Below are positions 9,567 to 19,041 of a DNA stretch of 21,152 bases, in pieces. The DNA lies in contig JADNYV010000584.1 in assembly GCA_015501055.1 (NCBI GenBank), positions 1-21,152 of the forward strand, read 5' to 3'. The translations under genes and the position numbers were made by a program. A model generated the notes under the pieces. The model did no database searches, was not told where the DNA came from, and worked only from the letters and a program-made list of their open reading frames with translations. Numbering within the stretch: position 1 is the first letter of the stretch; each line of letters opens with the position of its first letter. This DNA comes from Mucidula mucida. Its lineage: Eukaryota; Basidiomycota; Agaricomycetes; Agaricales; Physalacriaceae.

Positions 9567-9894
9567 CTACAAAGTCGCACCACCACGTCTGCGGCTCCCG
9601 AAACCTCTGCGAGTTCCAGCGCGGCGCCTTCCAGATCCGCAGCGGCAGCATAAAATGTCCATGATCACGTCGAATATCGTGACGATGACCTGAATACGCC
9701 AAGTCAGCGACACAGACACGTTTAAGGAGCAAAATCGAATACGTACGGTAGTGATGGCACCAACAATGGCCATGAGAACACCGGCAATGGCAGATATTAT
9801 GGCGTTGAGGCCACGACCTATTGCGCTGAAGATGGATCCCTGCGACGGTTGCGATTAGAGGCGACACAGACGCGCTATGAAGGCGGCTTACCAT
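9567..9894 (-). CDS. Small lipid-anchored membrane protein, basic tail (3 exons, 72 aa)
   Basis: Exons: 9894-9892 (the ATG alone), 9839-9747, 9689-9567; the sum is 219 nt, in frame, with clean GTAAGC...GCAG and GTACGT...TTCAG introns. The spliced N-terminus is MGSIFSAIGRG, which fits the N-myristoylation pattern (Gly2, Ser6). A continuous hydrophobic segment rich in Ile, Ala and Gly runs from about 12 to 45. Then come CCRC (46-49), suited to palmitoylation, and a tail of Arg and Gly (GRRRAGTRRGFGSRRRGG). I recall similar short proteins with a MG(A/S)xFSAIGRGIN-like start and CCRCG motif in other agaricomycetes, without known function; this is memory, not a search. The topology and lipid modification are inferred. 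A TATA-like box sits about 86 bp upstream. Confidence 0.72.
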
Positions 9895-9979
9895 ATTGAT
9901 AAAAAGTGTGTTGATCGGTAGAAAGTGGCTGATGAGTATGCTTGGGTGGATGCTAAAAAACTTCAATGAAGACGAGCTC

Positions 9980-9985
9980 TTTATA
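9980..9985 (-). promoter_or_regulatory. TATA-like box of the 72-aa protein gene
   Basis: TATAAA reads on the minus strand (TTTATA on plus) within TTTGTATAAAGAGC, 86 bp upstream of the ATG at 9894. The distance leaves room for a short leader. The call rests on sequence and position. Confidence 0.5.
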
Positions 9986-11117
9986 CAAATGGGAAGCGCT
10001 CCATGACGCCAGTGGCGTCACCGTCACCGATCATCCATGACGCATAGTTCGCGGAACAAGACGGACATCAGTGTAGATAAATGAAATTCAATTTTCGAGG
10101 AGTCGAAATGCGATGATGTGTTGATGTCATGGAGCCTGTCAAGCGCGTCACAAAGGTAAACGGATGGGCCGAGCATATGGACCAGAAAGCGCGATGGGGA
10201 AGGAAGCCAATTTCCAGTAACCAGGCGCCAAAGAATGAACAGAAGACGGCAACATTTCACAGCCTAAGCCTTGTGTGACTATAGCACCAGCCCCTGATTG
10301 GATCAACCTCGTCATGGTCGTCGTAAGCTCCGGTCCAGTCGAATTCGAAGTACTCTGACGGGGCGTTGACAACGCCTTCAAGGCACCCGTAAGTCGCCTA
10401 ATAAGCATCATGGCGATGCCGCATGCAGGATGCAATATTAACTACTTACGATTAGAGCTATCTTTGTCCCGGCAAGCGTAAAACTTGAGACAGGGAGTAG
10501 TAGGAGTCATATTCAATCAAATGGTAAGACTTTGAGAAACGACCTTCCCAATGGCTTATTGAATGAAGTGCGACAACTGGCGCGTATTGCCGATTCGTGA
10601 GGGTACTGCGCAGGAGAAAGCTTGGTACAGCAGTGCTGTCATCGCATCAGCGCGTCGAGGAAACATGTACAGTAAGCCGGGAGCGAGCAAGCGTTGCCAG
10701 CGAAAACGAGTCCTAGAATGAGAGAGTGGCGCTTCCGGGGCAGGCAAGTCGGATGCGAAGAGGAGCCGCCGGCGACCTCAGGCGAGTGGGCAGAACAGTA
10801 TCGTGGCAGCGTGTGATCAGGACGCGTTTCACCGCCACAGTCAAAACTCCGATGGTGCCAACTGTTGCCCGAATGGAGCCACCTCGTCGTCGCTCAATGT
10901 CTTCCTGCACAGGAAGGTTGATAACAAAGGAGATCCCAAGAGTCCTTGGGCTTCTCACCAGAGTGAGAGAACGAGAGCGAGAACAGCGGCCTCGGTAACA
11001 GCCGTGTCGCCGCTGCTTAATTTGTCGCACTGCCGGCACATTTCCGCCTTGTTAAAGCCCAAGACAATAGAATGGCCACATACCTTAACTCTTCACAAAT
11101 ACCACCCACAGTCTTGC
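9986..11117. other. Unresolved 1.1-kb stretch between two genes
   Basis: Minus-strand frames at 10148-10435, 10556-10747 and 10713-11039 show scattered hydrophobic text, for example TEAAVLALVLSLW just before a credible donor/acceptor pair (GTGAGA...GTGCAG, about 10950-10900). Reading on in any phase meets stops, and I could not build a gene with plausible junctions. It may hold a decayed or unusual membrane-protein gene. The right end should contain the FMP52 promoter. No RNA gene or repeat was seen. Confidence 0.3.
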
Positions 11118-12145
11118 ATGATGTCTGCGAAAACTGCACTGATCATCGGCGCCACTGGCCAGGTTGGCTCGAATGTCCTCAGGGAGCTGCTATCTTCCTC
11201 ACACTACAGCAAAGTCGGCGAGTATGGTCGCAGACTCACAGACATATCGTCTTTGGGGGCAGGAAAGGAAAAGCTAGAGCAGAAGACCATCGACTTTGAG
11301 AAGCTTGGGGAGTCTGGGTTGAAAGACGGCAAGTGGGACGTCGTGTTCATCACGTGAGGGTACAAATATTTTTGTTGATGGATGTTAACATTCCTCTAGC
11401 TTGGGAACCAACAAGAAGAATGCTGGCAGCGCAGAAGCGTTCGAGAAGATTGACCGATCGTGAGTGGTCAATGAATCATGCATGAGTTTTCTAATATTCC
11501 CTTAGATATGTCGTCAACTCTGCAAAAGAAGCGCGTGTTGAAGGCCTGACACAGCGCGTAGTGTATTGTTCCGTGCGTTCATCTCCATATCTATTCCTTT
11601 GCCATGTTCACAAGTAACGTCAGTCTATCGGGGCCGATCCTAAATCTTCTTCGCTCTACACTCGGTTCGTACTGCATCTTACAATTAGCTTGGTACCTAA
11701 AGCGACATCGCAGGAGCAAGGGCCTGACAGAACTTGAACTCTCCGGTCTGGGATACTCCGACGCTATCGTGTATCGTCCCGCCGTTTTGGCTGGAACCAA
11801 CAGAGCGGAGACGCGAATGGTAGAAACCGTCTTTACGTGCGCCTTCCCGCATTACTGTGTCCTGCATTATCTAACCTCCGTGCAGCTCTATCACAGGCGT
11901 TCTCTCGCATTTCACCTCTGCCGTGGAGATCAAAGTACGCCTGTCCTGGAAAACACGAGTAAACTGGAGCTGACTGCGCCACACAGGTCTCGCTTTTGGG
12001 CAAGAGCTTAGCAATGGCAGGATTCCTAGGGACAGAAGGACTCCCCGCTGAAGCAAAGGCGAAGAAGGCTGGGGAGGCGCCACGCACGTTCACCCTTGTC
12101 GAGAATGCTGGTGCGATTGGTTTAACCAACACGCCTTGGGAGTAG
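11118..12145 (+). CDS. FMP52: FMP52/TIP30-type NAD(P)-binding oxidoreductase (7 exons, 244 aa)
   Basis: Atypical short-chain dehydrogenase. Yeast Fmp52 is a mitochondrial outer membrane protein, and human HTATIP2/TIP30 is the animal relative. The reaction is not established. Exons: 11118-11353, 11400-11459, 11506-11572, 11624-11664, 11714-11836, 11886-11934, 11987-12145; the sum is 735 nt, in frame. The Rossmann fold starts with TALIIGATGQVGSNVL (nucleotide-binding GxTGxxG at 11-17). Next come LGTNKKNAGSAEAFEKIDR, VVNSAKEA, and a catalytic-type Tyr-X3-Lys (YTRSK) followed by GLTELELSGLGYSDAIVYRPAVL. The length matches the family (yeast 231, human 242). ATG at 11118 is followed at once by a second ATG at 11121; either could start. 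It converges on lipase 1 with 254 bp between the stops. Confidence 0.93.
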
Positions 12146-12399
12146 AGTCTACGAATATCTATACCTGCGCTTCTCTTTCGTGTATTCATAATGCCGCACA
12201 TTAATTGATTCATGTACAACTATCTCCAAACTTAACGGAGCTTGTGTCATAAACTAAGCAAGATCGTTCTCCATATACGACCCTCTCTAGATCAAGTGTC
12301 ATATTTACATTCACCGTCACCGCTCGGATGGAAAGAATGTTCGGGTACAGACATCAGCATCCCATGTTGACGCCATCATATGGACCTGGAGGATGTCAA

Positions 12400-13622
12400 T
12401 CACAACGGTTCATCTGCCAGAGAATCATGAGCCCTACCACTGTGATCCCCTGCAATACCCTCAAAGATGCTCTTGACATCTCCAGTAGTACACTGTGAAT
12501 CAGTATTGTCTTGCCCTGAAAGAGTGGGTATGAGAGAACACCATTAGCCGCGCACGTCATGAAACTCACCTGGGCAAGCTACCCATGCTCCAGAGTCCAG
12601 GATATGCTTTTCTCCCGAGCAATGATGGTACCCCAGAGAACGTCCTGTAAGAATGTTTGACACAATTACGAACGCCATATATCATGGAAGGATCGCCTGA
12701 CCTGGCAAGATGGGAACAAGATCCTCTTCGTTGTTTACATGCGACACTGACAGATGCGCGTCAACATAGTCAGCAAACTCTTGATTCCCAACCTGCTGCG
12801 GCGTCAGTTGTTGTTACATGAAGAATTGAAGATGCGTACTCGAGGCATTCCGTAGGCGATGACATTAACATTGGCAGATGGTAGCTGAAGGTCGAGATAC
12901 ACTCCGCTGATGAGCGCAATCGCACCGCCAAGGGAATGTCCGACAACCGTGACTGTATTTGTCGAATGCGTCGACATGGCGCTTATAACAGCTGCTAGGA
13001 CTTGAGTTGCGGAACTTCAGACATGGTGAGCTAACCCTCAAGTAAATAGACCACGAGAAACTATACTCTGCCTGCGAGTCTCCAAAGCCGCTGTGCACTT
13101 TGATGTCGGAACTAATACCAGGGAAAAGCTTATCGTCCAACTCCTTGAGGAAGAAAGAAGCATCGGTGATGATGGGCAATCTATGGTACGGCGTCATTAA
13201 ATGCAGAAGTAGTTGTCTCTTTCATACTGACAGCTTCGACGTGTCAGTTCCCTGATGCCCCACGATGACGGCCTTGAGGCTGGGGTCGTAGCCTACGTAC
13301 CAGAACTGTATCGAATCCCCGTTACCTCCCGATGCGACGGGCTGGAAGTCCGAATTGGCATCACAGTTACCTGCGAGCGTACGATGTCAGGAGAACACGA
13401 TGTGAACGAGAAGGGCTTACTGCCGCATGTCCAAGTTAGGGTCTCCGAAGGTTGGCAATACGCTGTACTGGCATAGTACGTGTACGTTTTGAACGCCGCT
13501 ATCGCAGTCGCGCTAAGCGTAGTAATAGATTGCCGAGCTTCGAGAAGGGGATCGATGGGCGAAGACAAGGTGCGTGAGGCAAGAATCAACGCGCTCGAGA
13601 GTAACCGGCGGAAGGTGACCAT
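12400..13622 (-). CDS. Secreted class 3 lipase (lipase 1; 7 exons, 303 aa)
   Basis: Extracellular alpha/beta hydrolase of the Rhizomucor lipase / feruloyl esterase A fold. Exons: 13622-13421, 13370-13232, 13180-13067, 13014-12840, 12792-12702, 12644-12570, 12515-12400; the sum is 912 nt, in frame. A signal peptide (MVTFRRLLSSALILASRTLS) is followed by a short pro-region ending EAR. The core has FWYVGYDPSLKAVIVGHQGT, the nucleophile elbow GHSLGG with Ser179, Asp234 in NNEEDLVP and His247/His248 in GYHHCSGEKHI, giving the Ser-Asp-His triad. Cys249 and nearby Cys pairs suit a secreted, disulfide-bonded enzyme. Intron 4 ends in a tandem acceptor (CAGCAG), so a form with one extra Gln is possible. 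The gene diverges from the GH5 gene and is a paralogue of lipase 2. The substrate (glycerides or phenolic esters) cannot be told. Confidence 0.93.
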
Positions 13623-14481
13623 GATGGAGGACCGGGCTAGAGCATAAACGCATGGCGCTTACTTTAAATACCGCAATAAAAGATGACGAGACCGTCATTG
13701 TCAAAGACTAATCAGTCAATGTTGGAAAGAATGGCAGGAACGCCGGTTTCCTTCGGAAGACATTTAAATTCCCGGGTCTTCGGTCTGCTGGTTCTGCTGA
13801 ACGTGCCGCTCTGGGAACGCAGAAGGGAAAACACCTTCTATGGACACCTGCAGGAACATAGCCCGCATGGTGTTATTTTCCAAATCGTTCTGGCATGGAA
13901 GGAGGATGACTGGATTAAGCGTGGGACGCGACACGTGCGCGAATCGTGACCGGTGATCGGGTTGACTTCCAATGTGCTTTTCCCCACTTTCCATATTCCA
14001 AGTGATTCCAAGGCCAATGAAACTTCAATCCATCCTCTTATACAGCGGTCTTTAACGGCACTACTAGCACATATCTTGCTCGGATGGTTTCAGACAACTG
14101 TTGATACATGCGCGCAGTGATCCGAACAATACGCTTTTCCAAAACGTCCTTTTCGACTAACCAAAATGCCAAGCGCCCTTGTGAATACGCTCGCTCTAAA
14201 AACGTCCTTTCAGATCACTTGACCGCACTTCCGGTCAGGGCGTGCTCCCGTGCTACGTGCTGCAGACGTGTACTGTAATACTACGCGATGTCGTGCCGTC
14301 GCGTTCCTCGCGTCCACTTCTTGTCCGGTCTTTCGCCGAACCCTTCTAGCCACTTCTCCAGAGACATGCTCTTTTAGCATTACTTCTCAGGCAAGGGGCC
14401 GCATTCGATGGATGATTCGAAGCGAGGCTACCTCTTTATAAAGGTTGGTCTTGCTTTCCGTTAGAAAGCTGACCTGTCTTC
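13623..14481. promoter_or_regulatory. 859-bp divergent promoter region (lipase 1 / GH5)
   Basis: The start codons of lipase 1 (13622, minus) and GH5 (14482, plus) face away from each other across this space. Each has a TATA-like box at a usual distance: TATTTAAA on the minus strand at 13670-13663, about 41 bp before lipase 1, and TATAAA on the plus strand at 14437-14442, 40 bp before GH5. A 12-bp direct repeat, AAAACGTCCTTT, lies at 14141-14152 and 14199-14210. Frames of 60-90 codons in the region (for example 13683-13949) have no recognisable product. Shared regulation is inferred from the layout. Confidence 0.6.
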
Positions 14482-16669
14482 ATGTTCACGTTCACGCTAT
14501 CAGTCTGTCTCCTCTCCACTTTATTTCTCGTCGGAAAGGCCGCCCTCCCCGAGAAGATATACGGCGTAAACCTCGGGTCTTGGTAATGTCAACTCATATA
14601 AATGGCGGCGCCTCCTCAACTGACTTGAGTGATTGACCAGGCTCGTTCTTGAACCATGGATGCTCCCGGAAGGTATGGGAATACCGCGATATAATAGCAG
14701 TTCCTAATCATTTTGCCTACAGAGTGGCTTGCGATGGGCGGGCAGGATTGTGCCGACTGTTCCACCTGTATCAGATCCGAGTTGTAAGCTTTCTCTGCAC
14801 ATATCTCACACTAACACCGCTAACATTCCACAAGTGACTTAGTCCGTTCTTTTCCTAAGACTGCCGACGCCACTTTTGCCAAACACTGGTATGTCCGACT
14901 CGTCGCTTATTTGAATCCCCCTGATTACTTCCACAGGGAATCATGGTTCAACGAAGCCGATGTAAAACAGCTTGTCGAAAACGGGATTAATACAGTTCGC
15001 ATTCCGGTCGGTGCCCATTTCCGACCGTAGATCTGCGGTATAAACGAAGGTCTTAGCTCGGTTATTGGATCGTTGAGCCCTTGGTAAAGCGATCGGAGGA
15101 GTTTTACCCTGTTGGCGGCTTAGCACATTTGGTGTGGATTATCGAGCGGCACCGGTTGTAGGAGCACTTATACATCTTCAGAAACGAGGCCTTCGACAAT
15201 TGGCGCACGCTGGCATCGCCGTCATCTTGGACCACCATGCACTCCCCGGCGTCCAGAGTCCAAACCAAATGTTCACTGGCCGGTATGTGTTTTTATGCTT
15301 TTCGGTGTGATCAATCTCATCTCCTCGGAATTTCTAGTTGTACAGCGGACGTAGAATTTTATGTACGTCGTTTCTGTTGTCAAGCAAGCTCCTCTCATCG
15401 CCTCTCAGACCGATTTTAACTATCTCCGAGCCCTTTCTTGGACAGCTGTAATGACTGCACTCTCCCATGTCGATCCCGATTTCGCCAGTGTCGTGGCTAT
15501 TGAGGCTGTCAATGAACCCATCATGGACGCGAATCTGACCCCTGGGTACGGCCGCTGTAAGTCCTCAATATCATGCTAGCGATCTTATTATTCAGCCCTA
15601 CAAGTCCAAAAGAACTTCGTCCAGGTCGTTCGGGCAGTAGAAACAGCTCTAGGCGTCAATGACCGCTTCAAACGAGACGATACAAATGTCACCGCCGCAA
15701 TAATCGAAGCTGCTTCTGACGCCTCCGATGATATGTTACGAGAAGCAATGCTTGAAACCGGGACAATCCTGTTGCAACTCGGCGTAGAATTCTCTATCGA
15801 CAGTCTGACGAAGTCTTTCAAACCCCAAGGCTCGTATACTCCACTATTTACATCGTGAGTCTCTTCCTTCATTATCATAGTCAAGCGTCGACGAACCGTG
15901 TTCTAGTTTCATGGATATCAATTGGCAACACAACGATCCTCCTAATCCTAATGATGCCAAAATAGGGCCCCAACTGTACGACAATCATCTATACTACAAG
16001 TGAGTCACGCGGAAGTGCTTTTAGATTAACGTTCTGATTTACTTTCAGCTTTGGGGTACGCGTTTACGAACGTATAGACGTTGATGACTGATATAATGAC
16101 TGTCAAGGGTGTTGCTGATCCCAACGAAGAAGCCTACATGAAAAGCATATGCAGTACGCGTCTCTGTCGGTCTTCGGCAGATTCCTCACGCCCCACGCAG
16201 ATCTCAAACGCGTTCAAAACGACGCAGCCCTGGGAAACAGCCCATTGGTATTTGGAGGTGCCTTCAATCATGTTACAATTTCGGATATCTTCGGTTGACG
16301 CGATGTGTTTTGAAGAATGGGGCCTGCCTACGCAATTCAACGCAACAGATGAATTCTTGTTCAAATGGGCAGACGCGCAGAAACTTGCATACTCCAAAGG
16401 GGCTGGCTGGATCGTGAGTCGTTTCCGTTGGCTCTTAGGTATTTGATTCATGGGCGTGTTTGTAGTTCTGGAACTTCAAGGTAGAGATATCTGAAAAGGC
16501 TGGGGACTTGGCTAGGCAATGGTGAGGCTATCCGCACGTTCATGGAAGTTCACATGTCTCAGTGTCGCGTGTTCACAGGTCGTACTTCAAGGGCGTTGAC
16601 GAAGGGTACCTTACTCGTGATCCTGCAGAGGTTCACGACCCCCATGTTTGCGACCCATACATGGAGTAG
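14482..16669 (+). CDS. Glycoside hydrolase family 5, exo-beta-1,3-glucanase-like (17 exons, 457 aa)
   Basis: Secreted retaining glycosidase. Exons: 14482-14582, 14641-14672, 14723-14783, 14835-14888, 14937-15006, 15057-15131, 15182-15282, 15338-15362, 15409-15556, 15596-15854, 15907-15999, 16049-16055, 16108-16153, 16201-16257, 16316-16413, 16466-16521, 16579-16669; the sum is 1374 nt, in frame. A signal peptide (MFTFTLSVCLLSTLFLVGKA) is followed by IYGVNLGSWLVLEPWMLPEE, the GH5 entry motif. Then come TVRIPLGYWIVEPL, GIAVILDHHALPGVQ, and AIEAVNEP with the acid/base Glu209. FGEWGLPTQF holds the nucleophile Glu377, and AGWIFWNFKVE closes the barrel. Text and order match the glucan 1,3-beta-glucosidase-like GH5 enzymes of basidiomycetes; the substrate is inferred, and fungal wall remodelling or plant polymer use both fit. 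Exon 12 is only 7 nt. TATA box 40 bp upstream. Confidence 0.93.
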
Positions 16670-17192
16670 ATGCGCTGCGAGGTGGATTGACTTATTGTGT
16701 ATTGATTATCGGTCTCCCCAATTTTAGGTTTTAGACGTGCGGTCACTATAAGATATATCATCTCATATCCAATGATTGCCGCGATTGGTTATCACCGAGA
16801 TACTCGCCCATGATCCTCGAACGTGCTTCCTATCGTGTCAAGCTTTCAGAGACTGAATGATACATCAACAACTGATGGACTGTTGATTTGTTACGAACAC
16901 CATATTCACTGACCTTTCTTTCTATAGCATTCATCACTCATGGCTCCACAACGCGTGGCGTACTGTATGCGCAACCCGTTGCCATATGTCTCTATCTGCT
17001 GCTCGAGCTTCTCTACTTCGACTTACAAGCACGCTCGTGTGCTTTCCATGTGGAGAGTCAATGAACAACCTGAACTCGGAGTCTCCGGATGCGTTTATGA
17101 AATCGAATGGTAGTATAACAGGTACGCTTATTCTGAACGTTACTGTGTTCCAAGCCTCACTTCTGCCTATCCTTTAGGCCGCGGCCTGTACG
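16670..17192. other. Intergenic region, GH5 3' flank and lipase 2 promoter
   Basis: The 523 bp lie between the GH5 stop and the lipase 2 start, in tandem orientation. I see no coding pattern beyond chance frames (one of 63 codons at 16986-17177), no clear TATA box, repeat or RNA gene. It must contain the GH5 terminator and the lipase 2 promoter. Confidence 0.5.
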
Positions 17193-18520
17193 ATGCTCGG
17201 TACTGTTCTCGCCTACCTTCTATGGGCCCTGCTCGCTCGTGCTACGCCGACCCCAAGACAAAGCATCACGCAGCTAAGCGCCACTCAGATTGATGCCTTC
17301 TCGCCTTACACGTACTTCGCTGCAGCTGGGTACTGTGAGCCGTCCACGACGCTGGCCTGGAGCTGCGGCAGTAAGAGATATCAACGCGGTACTGATCAAC
17401 AAGCTTACCCAATTCCTCCAGCTAACTGCAATGCCAACTCGGAATTCATACCAGTCGCGTCTGAGGGAGACGGGGCCGACGTGCAGTTCTGTAAGCGCAC
17501 TGTTCTTGATATCGACAGACATCTATCTCATGTTTTATATTGAGGGTACGTCGGGTACTCGCCATCTTTAGCTGCACGTCTTGGTCGCATTATACCCTTC
17601 GTCATTTGAACTCTGATTCAATAGAGCGTGGTTGTCGCACACCAGGGAACGGACCCTTCAGAAATGTCAGGCTTTGCCGCTCCCTTCTTACATTGATTCT
17701 TACCCGTCAATAATCTTCATAGCGAATCCCTCCTCACGGACGGCAGTCTAGTGTTTGACTCGTTGGACTCGGCCCTCTTCCCAGATATCAGCTCGGACAT
17801 CCAGGTTCACGCTGGGTTCGCAAGTACTCAAGCACAGTAAGCTAGTAATGTAACTCTCGTGGCTGAATATTATTTGACGGCGCACAGGACTGCCGAAGCC
17901 ATTCTGGCTGCCGTTACAACGGCTCTCTCGGATAATGGAGCAGACAGTGTTACTCTTACCGGGCATTCCCTCGGCGAGTGCTGTAGTTCCATCAGCTTGC
18001 TATCATCACGCTAACCGATACGGTCTATGTAGGCGCTGCACTATCTCTCCTGGACGCCATGTACCTCCCGCTACATCTACCTAATCCCACATATCGCTTC
18101 GTTGGTTATGGACTGCCTCGAGTTGGGAACCAAGCCTTCGCCGACTACATGGACGACACATACGGAACTCAGTTAAGCCACATCAATAACAAGTCCGTAG
18201 AGACGCGATCTAATCTCATACGACGAGGGCTGATTTTGTTTGTTCGTCCAGGCAGGATCCCGTGCCGATTCTACCTGGTCGTGGTTTGGGATACCATCAT
18301 CCGTCTGGAGAGGTTCACATTGATGACTCCGATGCCTGGAACTCCTGCCCAGGTAGCCCGGATACTCTGGATGATCTGTTCTGTCGACTGATGCTAGGAC
18401 ATCTTTTCAGGTCAAGACAATACAGACGATGCATGCACGACTGGCGCTGTGCCCAACATCTTCGATGGAGATTTGAACGACCACAGCGGTCCGTTCAATG
18501 GCATTGTGACGCGTTGCTGA
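17193..18520 (+). CDS. Secreted class 3 lipase (lipase 2; 9 exons, 295 aa), paralogue of lipase 1
   Basis: Exons: 17193-17370, 17422-17490, 17545-17573, 17625-17665, 17723-17836, 17888-17973, 18033-18192, 18252-18352, 18411-18520; the sum is 888 nt, in frame. A signal peptide (MLGTVLAYLLWALLARA) is followed by TPTPR, then RQSITQLSAT as in lipase 1. The triad is Ser171 in GHSLGAALSLL, Asp228 in NNKQDPVPILPGR and His241/His242 in GYHHPSGEVHI. Introns 3 (17574-17624, GCACGT donor) and 6 (17974-18032, GCGAGT donor) must be GC-AG: no GT donor in a matching phase restores the conserved text. Intron 7 is ambiguous: GTCCGT at 18193 with acceptor at 18251, or GTAGAG at 18197 with acceptor at 18255; both keep frame and length and change only Gln227 to Ser. 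Four intron positions are shared with lipase 1. Confidence 0.9.
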
Positions 18521-19041
18521 GGTATAACAACTTGGAACTTGAAGTGCGGTTGTAAGTATATCGCTTCCAGCTCTCTAGCTCTCTATCACAAATTTGTGTG
18601 AATATATCCAAATGCTTGCTTCTCCGCTTAGATAACCAAGAAGCGTCGAGTTACTTTACTAAATAGTCTCCGTGAAGCATAAGGGATTGCGAGGGGTGGA
18701 TGGCGAAGCCGCTCGTCGAATACGCAATTGTGGCGGGTGTAAAAGTCAGTATTGTACGAACTGGGAGTGGCGTTCTGGAATGCATGGTTGCTCGTTTTAT
18801 TTTGATAAAGATTGCCTTCGTTCTGAGATGCACGAAGTGCTCTATGCGACGGACAACCAAAATTGATAAATACATACAGGACCGACTGAGAGCAGTAACA
18901 ACGAGAGCGACGATAACAAGACTATATACTGATACTAATGATAACGAGAGCAACGATAACAAGACTAAACACGCGTGTAGCATACAGCAAGTGAAATGGA
19001 TAGCAACGTGAAAGCAAGAACGGATACATGAGGGACATCGT
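18521..19041. other. Intergenic stretch between lipase 2 and the next gene
   Basis: The 521 bp separate two convergent genes, so both 3' ends fall here. A pair of 24-nt near-identical direct repeats is annotated separately. Two overlapping 100-codon frames on opposite strands (18651-18983 minus, 18700-19011 plus) cover the same low-complexity text and show no domain. Confidence 0.5.
18901..18967 (+). repeat. 24-nt direct repeat, two copies 19 nt apart
   Basis: The copies occupy 18901-18924 and 18944-18967 and differ at one base (G/A at the ninth position). The unit contains ACGAGAGC followed by ACGATAACAAGACTA. The surrounding sequence is rich in ATAAC and ACGA words, so this looks like a small degenerating tandem array (period 43) downstream of lipase 2. 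No function is apparent. Confidence 0.75.

Noticed and set aside
15588..15884. 98-codon minus-strand frame
   Set aside because: It is the antisense shadow of GH5 exon 10, whose sense reading is clearly conserved.
17545..17640. Apparent frameshift in lipase 2 between SLA and VVVAHQG
   Set aside because: With a GT donor one base is left over, but a GC donor at 17574 restores phase and the exact family length, so a pseudogene call is not needed.
18651..19011. Two overlapping 100-codon frames on opposite strands
   Set aside because: Both cover repeat-rich 3' flanking sequence and show no domain, signal peptide or splice support.
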